Of a stretch of 64,000 nt of DNA, positions 32,914 through 42,376 are shown piece by piece. The stretch comes from Nitrospirota bacterium (lineage in GTDB: Bacteria; UBA2233), in the NCBI GenBank assembly GCA_011620345.1, contig WOZJ01000066.1, positions 1-64,000 of the forward strand, read 5' to 3'. How positions within the stretch are numbered: position 1 is the stretch's first letter; every line of letters starts with the position of its first letter. Both the position numbers and the translations under genes were made by a program. Below the pieces are notes generated by a model. The model made no database searches. It worked only from the letters and a program-made list of their open reading frames with translations, and was not told the origin of the DNA.

Positions 32914-34407
32914 ATGGGGACAATGGAACAGACAGACCAAGTAGTCTCCAGGCTAAGCAAGCTTGAGGCGTTCAAGGAGCGTTTCGGGTTTGACTATCCT
33001 TCAGGGCCCAAGCCTGAAAGGACTGCCCGCCAGGCAGCCCTTTTTGCCCTCGAGCACGAGCAAGAGCTCAAAGAAAACCCGAGAGCCTTCGAACACGAGG
33101 TGTTTTCGTTGGCGGGCCGAATTCTTGGGATGCGCAGGTTCGGCAAGGCCGCCTTTTTCCACCTCCAGGACCAATCGGGCAAGTTACAAGCCTTCATCGA
33201 GTTTTCGGGCGTTGAGCCCGAAACGTTCGAGAAGTTCAAACTGCTCGATATCGGGGATATTGTCTGGGTCTTGGGCCCCCTTTTTTTTACTCGTACGGGA
33301 GAAATTACGCTTCGAGTATCGAAGGTTGAGCTGCTTTCCAAGGCGCTTCATCCGCTGCCCGAGAAATGGCACGGTCTTCAGGACAAAGAGCTACGGCTTC
33401 GAAAGCGCTACTTAGATTTCATCATCAACAACGATGCCAAGGAGAGGGTACGGAAGCGTGCCCAGGCGCTTAGCTACCTCCGGGAATTCATGAACTCTAG
33501 GGGATTCCTGGAGGTCCAGACGCCTATTTTCCATCCGATCCCCGGCGGAGCCGCCGCAAAGCCCTTTGAAACCCACCACAACGCCTTGGACAAGGACCTG
33601 TATTTGCGGGTGGCCCCGGAGCTTTACCTGAAGCGCATGCTTGTGGGCGGGTTTGAGAGGATCTACGAGCTAGGGCCCTGTTTTCGGAACGAGGGGCTTT
33701 CAACAGAGCACAACCCAGAGTTCACGATGCTCGAGAGCTACCAGGCCTACGCCACGTTTGAGGACGCGATGGAGCTTTTGGAGGCGCTGTTGCCTGGGCT
33801 GGCAAAAAGTCTTGGGCTAAGCCAAGAAGTCGTCTGGCAAGGGGAAACAGTAAGGCTCGAAGCACCCTTTCGGCGCCTTGCTTTCCACGATGCGCTCAAA
33901 ACGGCAACGGGCCTGGACCAAAAGAGCCTTGAAAGCAAGGAAGCTCTCCTTAGGCTTATCAAAGAGCGGCTTGAGGCCAACGTGCCACAAGACTCTTCTG
34001 TGGTTGCCTTGCAGGTGGAGCTTTTTGAGGAGCTTGTCGAGCCAACCTTGACCCAGCCTACGTTCGTTACGCACTTTCCTGTCGAGGTATCCCCGCTTGC
34101 CAAACGCTCCAAAGAAAACCCGATGCTGACAGACCGCTTCGAGCTGTATTTGTTCGGCAAGGAGATCGCCAACGCCTTTAGTGAGTTGAACGACCCTGTA
34201 GACCAAAGAGGACGTTTCCAAAAAGAGATGCAAAAACGGGATCTGGGCGACGAGGAAGCGCTTTATCTAGACGAAGATTTCCTCCATGCGCTCGAGTTCG
34301 GCATGCCTCCGGCTGCCGGGCTTGGCGTAGGGATCGATAGGCTCGTAATGCTCCTTACGGACACCCCTAGCATTCGTGACGTCATCGCATTCCCTACCCT
34401 AAGGTAA
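32914..34407 (+). CDS. lysS: Lysyl-tRNA synthetase, class II
   Basis: A 497-residue class II aminoacyl-tRNA synthetase charging tRNA-Lys. An N-terminal OB-fold anticodon-binding domain (about 55-165, with SLAGRILGMRRFGKAAFFHLQD) precedes the catalytic domain with motif 1 (SYLREFMNSRGFLEVQTPIFHPIPGGAAAKPFETHHN), motif 2 (GPCFRNEGLSTEHNPEFTMLE) and motif 3 (GLGVGIDRLVML). Full length. TTAGGAT precedes the ATG; another ATG three codons on is possible. In this order, lysS just upstream of lolC-lolD is common in delta-like genomes. Confidence 0.97.
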   Translation: MGTMEQTDQVVSRLSKLEAFKERFGFDYPSGPKPERTARQAALFALEHEQELKENPRAFEHEVFSLAGRILGMRRFGKAAFFHLQDQSGKLQAFIEFSGVEPETFEKFKLLDIGDIVWVLGPLFFTRTGEITLRVSKVELLSKALHPLPEKWHGLQDKELRLRKRYLDFIINNDAKERVRKRAQALSYLREFMNSRGFLEVQTPIFHPIPGGAAAKPFETHHNALDKDLYLRVAPELYLKRMLVGGFERIYELGPCFRNEGLSTEHNPEFTMLESYQAYATFEDAMELLEALLPGLAKSLGLSQEVVWQGETVRLEAPFRRLAFHDALKTATGLDQKSLESKEALLRLIKERLEANVPQDSSVVALQVELFEELVEPTLTQPTFVTHFPVEVSPLAKRSKENPMLTDRFELYLFGKEIANAFSELNDPVDQRGRFQKEMQKRDLGDEEALYLDEDFLHALEFGMPPAAGLGVGIDRLVMLLTDTPSIRDVIAFPTLR

Positions 34408-34419
34408 AGACCCCGCACG

Positions 34420-35670
34420 ATGCCGCTTACACTCCTGATGGGCCTAAGGCACCTAAGGGCCCGTCGTCACCAGGCGTTTATCTCGTTCATCACGACCGTT
34501 TCCATCGCGGGGATTGCGATCGGTGTAATGGCCATGATCGTCGTTCTTGCCGTGATGACGGGGTTCGAGGAGGACCTAAAAGAGAAGATTTTAGGCTTCA
34601 ACGCGCACGTTCTAGTCCAGACGCCAGGGCCAAGTACGGTAGACCCTGCCGCGGCATTGTCGAAACTTGCTCAAGTCAAGGGCGTTACGTTTGCCGCCCC
34701 GTTTGTCCTTAGCCAGGTGATGGTCAGGGGAGGCGGGGAGAACGTCTCGGGCGTCGTGCTCAAAGGCATGGACCCAAAAGACTTAAAAAGGCTGCCCTCG
34801 CTCCAAAAAGCCCTCGCAGGCGGGGGAGTCGAAGGGCTCGAACCCGTGGGCGGCCCCCCTGGAGTGCTTCTCGGGAAGGAGCTTGCAGGCCAGCTAGGCG
34901 TGCTTCCGGGAGACGAGGTGGAGCTAATCTCTCCTTTTGGAACCCCCACGCCGATGGGGATGGTTCCAAAGGTGCGGAAATTCCGTGTTGCGGGCGTTTT
35001 TGGACTCGGGCTCTACGAGGTGGATGCCGCTGTCGTGCTGGCGGGGCTTAAAACGGCCCAGGGCTTTTTGGACATGCAAGGCGAAATGACGGGTATCGAG
35101 CTCCGCATTTCCGATATTTACAGGGCACGAACGATCGCGCGGCAAGTCCAGGAGACGCTCGGGTTTCCCTACCTCGTCCGGGACTGGATGGACATGAACC
35201 AAGGCATTCTAAGGGCGCTAAGGGTGGAAAAAACGGCGATGTTCGTCATTCTCATGCTGATCGTTCTTGTCGCTGCCTTCGACATCGTGACGACGCTCGT
35301 GATGGTGGTTATGGAAAAGCGCAAGGATATCGCGATTCTCAAGGTGATGGGGGCAAGAGACGGCCAAATTCTGGGAGTGTTTATCTTCCAGGGGTTCGTG
35401 ATCGGCCTAGCGGGTATTCTCTTGGGCGTAGCGGCCGGTATCTTGCTCGCGATGAACGTCGAGGTAGTCGTCCGGTTCTTTGAGCGCGTCTTTTCGCTCG
35501 AGCTGTTTCCCAAGGAGATCTACTCGCTCGATCGTTTTCCTTCGAAGCTGGAGGTAGGGGACATGCTCCGGGTATGCGCCATGACGGCGCTGGCTTGCCT
35601 TGCGGCAACGCTTTACCCTGCGCTTATGGCTCTTAAGGTCGAGCCGACCGAGATTCTCAGGTATGAATAG
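34420..35670 (+). CDS. lolC: Lipoprotein-releasing ABC transporter permease
   Basis: A 416-residue inner-membrane permease of the LolC/LolE family. It has one membrane segment near 25-50 (ISFITTVSIAGIAIGVMAMIVVLAVMTGFEEDL), a large periplasmic MacB-like domain (about 55-270), and three C-terminal segments. With LolD it extracts mature lipoproteins from the inner membrane for transfer to LolA. Only one such permease is present, so it may act as a homodimer, or as a LolF-type hybrid. It lies 12 bases after lysS and overlaps lolD by eight bases. Confidence 0.93.
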   Translation: MPLTLLMGLRHLRARRHQAFISFITTVSIAGIAIGVMAMIVVLAVMTGFEEDLKEKILGFNAHVLVQTPGPSTVDPAAALSKLAQVKGVTFAAPFVLSQVMVRGGGENVSGVVLKGMDPKDLKRLPSLQKALAGGGVEGLEPVGGPPGVLLGKELAGQLGVLPGDEVELISPFGTPTPMGMVPKVRKFRVAGVFGLGLYEVDAAVVLAGLKTAQGFLDMQGEMTGIELRISDIYRARTIARQVQETLGFPYLVRDWMDMNQGILRALRVEKTAMFVILMLIVLVAAFDIVTTLVMVVMEKRKDIAILKVMGARDGQILGVFIFQGFVIGLAGILLGVAAGILLAMNVEVVVRFFERVFSLELFPKEIYSLDRFPSKLEVGDMLRVCAMTALACLAATLYPALMALKVEPTEILRYE

Positions 35671-36358
35671 CGAGGAAACCCCCCGCTTCCTTTCGGTTGA
35701 GGGCTTGAGCAAACGCTTCAAAACGCCCGCAGGCGAGGTGAAGGTTCTAGAAGACGTCAGCTTTGAGGTGCAAAGGGGCGAGGCGCTGGCGATCGTCGGA
35801 CCTTCGGGCGCGGGGAAGACCACGCTCTTGCATATCCTGGGGACTATTGAAAACCCAAGCGTGGGTCGTGTAAGATTTGGAGGTCTTGACCCTTTTTGCT
35901 TGAGCAGGAAGGCGCTCGCGCGGTTCCGGAATACGCGGATAGGGTTCGTGTTCCAAATGCACCACCTACTGCCGGAGTTTAGCGCCTTGGAGAACGTCAT
36001 GATGCCGGCAGTCATTCAAGGAATGCCGGATAAAAGGGCAAGGCAGCGTGCGATGGAGCTTCTTTCGGAAGTAGGAATTGGACACAGGGCACGCCACAGG
36101 CCGGGCGAGCTCTCTGGCGGGGAGGCACAAAGGGTGGCGATTGCCAGGGCTATCGTCAACGCGCCCGACCTCGTTTTGGCCGATGAGCCGACGGGCTCGT
36201 TGGACGAGGAAACGGGCGGGCGGGTTTTTGATCTTCTTTTGGGGCTCAACCGTGACAAGAACATGACGCTCGTCGTCGTGACGCACAACCATGAGTTTTG
36301 GGGCTTGATGGATCGTTGCCTTAAGCTAAGCCAAGGGAGAATCCGTGAAGAGGTCTAG
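35663..36358 (+). CDS. lolD: Lipoprotein-releasing ABC transporter ATPase
   Basis: A 231-residue ABC ATPase that powers lipoprotein release with LolC/E. Walker A is GPSGAGKTT, the signature is LSGGEAQRVAIARA, and Walker B is LVLADEPTG, with the H-loop in VVVTHNHEF. ATG 35663 gives the normal length and an eight-base overlap with lolC, which keeps the two coupled. Its end overlaps the bamA start by 14 bases. Confidence 0.95.
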   Translation: MNSEETPRFLSVEGLSKRFKTPAGEVKVLEDVSFEVQRGEALAIVGPSGAGKTTLLHILGTIENPSVGRVRFGGLDPFCLSRKALARFRNTRIGFVFQMHHLLPEFSALENVMMPAVIQGMPDKRARQRAMELLSEVGIGHRARHRPGELSGGEAQRVAIARAIVNAPDLVLADEPTGSLDEETGGRVFDLLLGLNRDKNMTLVVVTHNHEFWGLMDRCLKLSQGRIREEV

Positions 36359-38705
36359 GCCTTGGACGCTCGGGCTTGTTTTGGGATGGCTGGGTTGTTT
36401 GGTTGTCCTGCCTTTGGGGGGCGCGCTGGATACGCTTGCCGAGCAGACGCCGCTCGAGGGCGAGCCGATTCAGGAGGTTCGGGTCGAAGGCAACCAGCGG
36501 ATTGACGCCGCGGCCATCCTAGAGAACCTGGAGACGAAGACCAAAGGGCAGCTTCGGTCGTCTTCGATCGATCAGGACATCCGTTCGATCTATGCCATGG
36601 GGTACTTTGACGACGTTCGGGTCTACACAGAAGCCGCACCCCAGGGCGTACGGGTGACGTTCCAGGTCAAAGAACGACCCATGATCCTATCCATCCGCTT
36701 TGAGGGCAACAAGAAGCTCAAAGAGGACAAACTTAAAGAAGCCCTTCTCGTGAAAGAGCACACGATCCTTGACCCCGCCAAGGTTCAAGAGGGCATTACG
36801 GCGATTCGAAAGCGTTACCGGGAAGAGGGTTACTTCTTCGCGACGGTGAGCTCCAGGATTGAACCCAAAGAGGGCAACACGGCCGATGTCGTGTACAAAA
36901 TCAACGAGAACAAGGCCGTGAAGGTCGTCGAGATCACGTTCCAAGGCAACGAGCACTTTAAGGAAAAAGAGCTGAAATCTGCGCTGGCCATCAAGGAGAA
37001 AGGGTTTTTTTCTTGGATTACGAGCTCGGGCAAATTTACGGAGGAGATGCTTGAGACCGAACCCATGCGCTTGAGCAGCTTTTACATGGACCACGGGTTC
37101 ATTAACGTTCAAGTGAGCCGTCCCGAAGTCAAGCTTACCGAAGAAGGCGTAACACTGCATTTTAGCGTTCGGGAGGGGGATCGCTACAATGTGGGCAGTC
37201 TCGACATTGAAGGAGACCTGATCGAGCCCAAAGAAAAACTGATGTCCCTTCTGACGCTCAAAACGGGGAACGTGTTCTCGGCCTCCGAACTCAGAGCCAA
37301 CATTGCCAAGCTTTCGGATGCCTACGCAGACAAGGGCTACGCTTACGTCAACGTTGACCCGGGTACCCAAGTGGACGACCAAAACAAGCTTGTTCATGTT
37401 CGCTTTATCATCGACAAGGGCAACCTCGTCCAAATCCGGCGGATCGACATCACGGGCAACTCCAAGACCCTAGACAAGGTCATAAGGAGGGAGCTCAAGG
37501 TTGAGGAAGGCGATACCTATTCGCGTTCTTTGATCGAACGGTCCCGTGAACGGGTCAACTTCTTAGGCTTTTTTGATGACGTGAAGGTCGCGACGAAGCG
37601 TGTCGACGAGACCCACTCCGACGTCGATGTCCAGGTAAAGGAGGGGCAGACGGGGACGATTTCCGCGGGCGCAGGCTATTCGAGCTACGATAAAATGGTG
37701 TTCCAAGGGCAGGTCACCGAGCGTAACTTCAGGGGACGGGGAGAAATCCTTTCGTTCGCTACGGCGATCGGCTCTAGACGCGAAGAGTTTGATATTGGTT
37801 TTACCGAACCCTATTTTCTCGACACGAACTTGTCGCTCGGCGTCAACCTATTCATCAACGAGCGTGAGTTTGATGAGTATGGAAGAAGGGACATGGGGGG
37901 GTCTGTCCGGGTTGGGATGCCGGTCGGTGAGTACACGCGGATCGGGCTCGGCTATACCTACCAAGACGTCAAGATTTCGGACATCCCGTACTTTTTCGGG
38001 CGCTACCTGGTCGATTCTGGTATTCGGGACTGGGGGGACCAGTACCGGACGAAAGTCGACCAGCCGGACAAGTCCTCTACGAGCTCCGTAGCGTTTACGA
38101 TCTCCCGAAACACTACCGACCATCCGATCGATCCCACAAGGGGCAACGTCCAAGGGGTGGCGATCGAGTACGCGGGAGATTTTATGGGCGGAACGAACGA
38201 TTTTGTCCGCTACATGGGGCAGAGCGCTTGGTTTTGGCCTACGTTCATCAAAAACGTGGTCTTCTCGCTCAGGGGTCAGATGGGCTTCATCCAGTCGAAC
38301 TCGGACGATCCTTTACCCTACTATGAACGATTCTGGGCGGGCGGGATTGACACGCTTAGGGGATTCGACTATAGGGCCGTTTCTCCTAGGGACAGGGCCG
38401 GCCACAACGTGCATATCGGGGGCGATAAGCTGCTCGTGTTCAACGCAGAGGTCATTTTCCCCTTGATCAAGCGGATGGGGATCAAGGGGGTAGTGTTTGG
38501 AGACGCGGGGAACGTGTATTCCTACGGCAACAGCTTCGACCCCGGCAACATGCGCAAGGATGTGGGGTTCGGAATTCGGTGGCGATCGCCTCTTGGGCCG
38601 TTGCGCGTGGAGATCGGCTTCCCGATCGACAAGCGTTACTCGAACGACGACTCGTTCAAGGTCAACTTCTCGATGGGCGCCCCGTACAGAGGGTTCGGGT
38701 TTTAA
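36345..38705 (+). CDS. bamA: Outer membrane protein assembly factor BamA
   Basis: A 786-residue outer-membrane protein with a signal peptide (hydrophobic segment about 8-27), POTRA repeats at about 40-415 (five can be placed, for example IQEVRVEGNQRIDAAAI and VVEITFQGNEHFKEKEL), and a C-terminal 16-strand barrel ending in a phenylalanine (GFGF). The conserved barrel motif around WAGGIDTLRGF (VRGF/Y-type) is present at about 667. It folds and inserts other beta-barrel proteins. The start is GTG 36345, with AAGGGAG upstream, inside lolD. Confidence 0.95.
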   Translation: MKRSRPWTLGLVLGWLGCLVVLPLGGALDTLAEQTPLEGEPIQEVRVEGNQRIDAAAILENLETKTKGQLRSSSIDQDIRSIYAMGYFDDVRVYTEAAPQGVRVTFQVKERPMILSIRFEGNKKLKEDKLKEALLVKEHTILDPAKVQEGITAIRKRYREEGYFFATVSSRIEPKEGNTADVVYKINENKAVKVVEITFQGNEHFKEKELKSALAIKEKGFFSWITSSGKFTEEMLETEPMRLSSFYMDHGFINVQVSRPEVKLTEEGVTLHFSVREGDRYNVGSLDIEGDLIEPKEKLMSLLTLKTGNVFSASELRANIAKLSDAYADKGYAYVNVDPGTQVDDQNKLVHVRFIIDKGNLVQIRRIDITGNSKTLDKVIRRELKVEEGDTYSRSLIERSRERVNFLGFFDDVKVATKRVDETHSDVDVQVKEGQTGTISAGAGYSSYDKMVFQGQVTERNFRGRGEILSFATAIGSRREEFDIGFTEPYFLDTNLSLGVNLFINEREFDEYGRRDMGGSVRVGMPVGEYTRIGLGYTYQDVKISDIPYFFGRYLVDSGIRDWGDQYRTKVDQPDKSSTSSVAFTISRNTTDHPIDPTRGNVQGVAIEYAGDFMGGTNDFVRYMGQSAWFWPTFIKNVVFSLRGQMGFIQSNSDDPLPYYERFWAGGIDTLRGFDYRAVSPRDRAGHNVHIGGDKLLVFNAEVIFPLIKRMGIKGVVFGDAGNVYSYGNSFDPGNMRKDVGFGIRWRSPLGPLRVEIGFPIDKRYSNDDSFKVNFSMGAPYRGFGF

Positions 38706-38732
38706 CATTTCAAACGCGATGAAGGTGGTTCC

Positions 38733-39278
38733 ATGAAAGCCAGAAGGCTCGAAGGTCGAGTGTTTGTTTTTTTGATGATGCTGGTGTTCCTGTCGGCAGG
38801 ACTTTTTCCTAAGGGCGCATCGGCCAAGGAGGTCCGTATCGGCGTGGTGGACCTGCAAAAAGCGCTCAACGAATCTACAAGAGGGGCGCAGGCGAGGGCC
38901 ACATTCTCAAAGAGGGCTACCGAGCTCCAAAAACAGATTGAGCAGCGGCAAAAGGAGCTCGAGACGATGAAAAACGAGCTGGCCAGCAAAGCGAGCGTCC
39001 TTTCTGAAAAGGCGCGTGCGGAGAAAGAGCGGGTTTACCAAGAAAAACTCAAGGATTTTCAGCGGTTCTACAGGGATGCTCAGGACGAACTCCGGAGTAA
39101 GGATCAGGAGCTTACGAGCGGGCTTTTAAGGGAGATTCAGTCGATCATCGCCTCGATCGGGCAAAAGGGCGGGTACAGCGTGATCCTTGAGAGGGGGGAA
39201 AGTTCTGTTCTTTTTGCGGACAAAGAGGTCGACATCACGCAGGCAGTCATCGACGCCTTTAACAAGTCTCCCAAATAA
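38733..39278 (+). CDS. skp: Periplasmic chaperone OmpH/Skp
   Basis: A 181-residue periplasmic protein with a signal peptide (hydrophobic about 8-25, cleavage near ASA at 28-30) and a long charged coiled coil (about 55-125), the tentacle region of Skp. It carries unfolded outer-membrane proteins across the periplasm to BamA, which lies directly upstream. AAGGTGG precedes the ATG. Sequence similarity in this family is low, but position and architecture agree. Confidence 0.92.
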   Translation: MKARRLEGRVFVFLMMLVFLSAGLFPKGASAKEVRIGVVDLQKALNESTRGAQARATFSKRATELQKQIEQRQKELETMKNELASKASVLSEKARAEKERVYQEKLKDFQRFYRDAQDELRSKDQELTSGLLREIQSIIASIGQKGGYSVILERGESSVLFADKEVDITQAVIDAFNKSPK

Positions 39279-39281
39279 AGC

Positions 39282-40367
39282 ATGCCCGAACAAGCCCGGC
39301 CTATCCTAGCCCATGACCTGGCAAGGAGCCTAGGCGGAGTATACCAGGGGCCGGAAGGACTTGTGCTGAGTGGGGTTGCAACGCTCGAGGAGGCTTCGAA
39401 AGAAGACCTATCGTTTCTGACGAACGCAAAGTACATAGGCCTTGCGAAGGAATCCAAGACGGGCTGCCTGTTGATTGCGCCCGAGCATAGGGATACCTTT
39501 GAAGGTCCGAAGATCGTCGTTCAAACACCCTATCTTGCGCTTGCGAGGGCTGTCAGGCTGTTTTATCCAGGCCAGGAGTCCGAAGCCGGCGTGTCTTCGC
39601 TGGCCTTTGTTCATCCTAAGGCTTGGGTGGCGCCGAGCGCCTCTGTCGGGCCGTTTTGTGTCATCGAAGAAGGGGCCAGGGTTCTCGAGAGGGCCAGGCT
39701 CGTGGCTCAGGTCTTTGTGGGCCGGAACGTTATCGTTGGGAAGGCATGCCTAATCTATCCGCACGTGAGCCTTTTGGATGGGACGATTCTGGGTGACAGG
39801 GTGATCGTCCAGGCGGGCTGCGTCGTCGGCTCGGACGGGTTTGGGTTTGCCTTTGACCCGGATTCCAAGGCCTACGAGAAGATTCCGCAGGTAGGACACG
39901 TCGAGGTCGGGCCTGATGCCGAGCTTGGTGCATGCACCACGATTGACAGGGCGTTTATGGGTAGGACGTTGATCGGAGAGGGGACGAAAGTGGACAACCT
40001 CGTGCAGGTTGGCCACAACGTTCAAATAGGGAAACACTGCATATTGGTATCCCAGGTAGGCATCTCTGGCTCGACCAAGATCGGCGATCACGTAACGCTT
40101 GCGGGTCAGGTGGGCGTGGTGGGCCATATCCGTATCGAGGAAGGTGTCGTCGTGGGCGCTGGTTCCGGGGTGCATGGCGACCTCAAGGCCCACAGGACCT
40201 ACTGGGGGTTCCCGGCCGTAGAATACAAACGGGCGCTCGTGCGCCACGGTGCCCTCGAGCGGCTGCCGGAGCTGCGGAAACGGGTCTTTTCGCTCAAGCA
40301 GCGCCTGGAGGCGCTCGAAAGGAGGCTTGAAGAGGGTGGGTGCGGACATTCAGAAGATCCTGGCTAG
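39282..40367 (+). CDS. lpxD: UDP-3-O-acylglucosamine N-acyltransferase
   Basis: A 361-residue cytoplasmic left-handed beta-helix acyltransferase that adds the second hydroxyacyl chain in lipid A synthesis. The N-terminal uridine-binding domain is about 1-105 (LARSLGGVYQG through DLSFLTNAKY), followed by hexapeptide repeats (about 110-320, with DGFGFAFD and VDNLVQVGHNVQIGKHC) and a C-terminal helix. The catalytic His is expected in VGHNVQIG. Three bases separate it from skp; fabZ starts inside its end. Confidence 0.95.
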   Translation: MPEQARPILAHDLARSLGGVYQGPEGLVLSGVATLEEASKEDLSFLTNAKYIGLAKESKTGCLLIAPEHRDTFEGPKIVVQTPYLALARAVRLFYPGQESEAGVSSLAFVHPKAWVAPSASVGPFCVIEEGARVLERARLVAQVFVGRNVIVGKACLIYPHVSLLDGTILGDRVIVQAGCVVGSDGFGFAFDPDSKAYEKIPQVGHVEVGPDAELGACTTIDRAFMGRTLIGEGTKVDNLVQVGHNVQIGKHCILVSQVGISGSTKIGDHVTLAGQVGVVGHIRIEEGVVVGAGSGVHGDLKAHRTYWGFPAVEYKRALVRHGALERLPELRKRVFSLKQRLEALERRLEEGGCGHSEDPG

Positions 40368-40770
40368 GCTTCCCCATCGTTACCCCTTCCTGTTGGTTGA
40401 CAAGGTTCTAAAGATAGACAAAGATGGCGTCGTGGCATTGAAATGCGTAACGATCAACGAGCCCTACTTTGTCGGCCATTTTGAAGATTATCCCGTCATG
40501 CCTGGGGTACTGATCCTAGAGGCCGCAGCGCAGGCGGGCGCGTACTTTCTGCTTGAGACGATCGAAACGAAGCCCGACGAGATCGTGTATTTGGCCGGCG
40601 TGGACGGAGTAAGGTTCAGAAGGCCCGTGAGGCCTGGCGACCGGCTGATTTTGACTCTTAAGGTGCTCGCTCACAAAAGGAAGGTATTTAAGATGTATGC
40701 TCAAGTGAGCTGCGAAAATGAACGCGTCATGGAGGGGAAGCTGACGGCGGTTTTAGGGAAGAAGGGCTGA
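40336..40770 (+). CDS. fabZ: 3-hydroxyacyl-ACP dehydratase
   Basis: A 144-residue hot-dog-fold enzyme dehydrating beta-hydroxyacyl-ACP in fatty acid synthesis. It competes for the hydroxymyristoyl-type pool that LpxA and LpxD use. Catalytic His48 and Glu62 are seen in GHFEDYPVMPGVLILEAAAQ. The start is GTG 40336, chosen because GGAGG lies ten bases upstream and because it gives the normal length; a TTG at 40327 is an alternative. It overlaps lpxD by 32 bases and ends three bases before lpxA. Confidence 0.93.
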   Translation: MGADIQKILARLPHRYPFLLVDKVLKIDKDGVVALKCVTINEPYFVGHFEDYPVMPGVLILEAAAQAGAYFLLETIETKPDEIVYLAGVDGVRFRRPVRPGDRLILTLKVLAHKRKVFKMYAQVSCENERVMEGKLTAVLGKKG

Positions 40771-40773
40771 GGT

Positions 40774-41559
40774 ATGGGGATTCATCCGAGTGCCGTTGTT
40801 GCCGAGGGGGCCAGGGTTGCAGAAGATGCCAGCGTTGGACCCTACTGTTGCGTAGGGCCCAACGTCGTGCTTGAGAGAGGCGTGCGGCTCGTAAGCCACG
40901 TCGTAATCGAGGGCGCGGCCCGAATCGGCGAAGGCACCGTCGTCTACCCGTTCGCTACGATCGGCCTGCCACCGCAGGATCTAAAATACCAAGGGGAAGA
41001 AACGGCCGTCGAGATCGGGAAGAACAACACGATTCGAGAGTGCGTGACAATCCACCGGGGAACGGGTGCTGGAGGGGTGACAAAGTTAGGAGACGGTGGC
41101 TTGATCATGGTAGGGGCGCATATCGCGCACGACTGCCGGGTCGGCAACGGGACGATTCTCGCGAACGTCGTCACGCTTGCAGGCCACGTCGATATTGGAG
41201 ACCACGTCATCTTGGGAGGCCAGGTGGGCGTCCATCAGTTTGTCCGCGTGGGCGCGTACGCCATGATCGGGGCAGGCTCGATGGTTTCGCAGGACATCGT
41301 CCCGTTTTCCTTGGCCGTAGGAGATCGCTGCAAGCTCAAGGGGTTGAACCTCGTGGGCCTGAAACGAAGAGGGTTTTCTCCCAAAGAGATTCGCGCGCTC
41401 GAGCGGGTCTTTTATGCCTTGTTTCTTTCTAAGCGGCCTCTTAAAGAAGCCCTTCGTGAGCTAGAAGAGAGCCCGGATGTTGTCGAAACCCCCAGTGTTC
41501 AGCGGCTCGTTCGGTTTGTCCAGGACTCCAAACGAGGGATAGCCCGTGTACGGGATTGA
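40774..41559 (+). CDS. lpxA: UDP-N-acetylglucosamine O/N-acyltransferase LpxA
   Basis: A 261-residue left-handed beta-helix enzyme that starts lipid A synthesis by acylating the sugar 3-position. Hexapeptide repeats fill 1-190; His138 in TLAGHVDIGDH is the predicted general base, and GGQVGVHQFVRVG follows. The C-terminal helical domain is complete. With gnnA/gnnB present, its in vivo substrate may be the 3-amino sugar, giving an amide rather than an ester; the sequence alone does not decide this. Confidence 0.95.
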   Translation: MGIHPSAVVAEGARVAEDASVGPYCCVGPNVVLERGVRLVSHVVIEGAARIGEGTVVYPFATIGLPPQDLKYQGEETAVEIGKNNTIRECVTIHRGTGAGGVTKLGDGGLIMVGAHIAHDCRVGNGTILANVVTLAGHVDIGDHVILGGQVGVHQFVRVGAYAMIGAGSMVSQDIVPFSLAVGDRCKLKGLNLVGLKRRGFSPKEIRALERVFYALFLSKRPLKEALRELEESPDVVETPSVQRLVRFVQDSKRGIARVRD

Positions 41560-42376
41560 GACGGAAGTGCTCGGAGTGATCGCCGGGAACGGCCCTTTGC
41601 CCGGCATCGTGTTAAAAAACTTGAAAGCCAAGGGTTTGAGGCTTTTCGTAGCCGCACATGTAGGCGAAACGCCTCAAGAGGCCGTTGCGTTGGCCGATGC
41701 CGCATGCTGGGTCAAGCCCGGACAGCTAGGCACGTTGCTTGATTTCTTCAATGCGCACGGCGTTCATCAGGCGTTGTTTGCGGGGGGCATGAAGAAGGCT
41801 GCGCTCGTTCGTACGTTCGAGCCGGACAAGGATGCGCTCGAGTTCATCGAAACCCTTCCCAACCTTCACGACGACACGATTTTGCGGGCTTTGGCCGTTT
41901 GGCTCGAACAAAAAGGCGTGCACGTGCTCGATACAAGGCTAGGGATGGGGGGCCTTTTGGGCCCAGAAGGGGTCCTCACGAAATTGGGGCCGAGCCTCAA
42001 GCACCAAAAGGACATTGCGCTTGGGATTCAAGCGGCAAGGGCGCTTGGTGGGCTGGACATCGGCCAGGCCGTAGTCGTGGAGGACCAGCTCGTGCTGGCG
42101 CTAGAGGCGATCGAGGGAACGGATGCGATGATCCAAAGGGCCGGAGCCTTCAGCAAGGGGGACGGTGTCTTGGCCAAGGCAAAAAAGCCCTCCCAGGACC
42201 CTAGGTTTGATTTGCCCTCCATAGGGCCGGGAACGATTGCGAACATGGCGAAGGCAGGGCTGAAGGTGCTTGCCTTTGAGGCGGGATGGACGGTCTTGTT
42301 CGAGCAAGAAAGGCTTATTGCGGAGGCGGATGCCTTAGGGATGGTCGTTGTAGGGGTGGGGCCGAATGGAAGTTAG
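41546..42376 (+). CDS. lpxI: UDP-2,3-diacylglucosamine diphosphatase LpxI
   Basis: A 276-residue protein of the DUF1009 family. LpxI replaces LpxH in many alpha-, delta- and related bacteria and hydrolyses UDP-2,3-diacylglucosamine to lipid X and UMP. Family marks are LGVIAGNGPLPGIVLKN at the N-terminus, FAGGMKKAALV, and the C-terminal FDLPSIGPGTIANMAKAGLKVLAFEAG. The start is GTG 41546 with GAGGGA upstream, overlapping lpxA by 14 bases. It overlaps gnnA by 11 bases. Confidence 0.93.
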   Translation: MYGIETEVLGVIAGNGPLPGIVLKNLKAKGLRLFVAAHVGETPQEAVALADAACWVKPGQLGTLLDFFNAHGVHQALFAGGMKKAALVRTFEPDKDALEFIETLPNLHDDTILRALAVWLEQKGVHVLDTRLGMGGLLGPEGVLTKLGPSLKHQKDIALGIQAARALGGLDIGQAVVVEDQLVLALEAIEGTDAMIQRAGAFSKGDGVLAKAKKPSQDPRFDLPSIGPGTIANMAKAGLKVLAFEAGWTVLFEQERLIAEADALGMVVVGVGPNGS

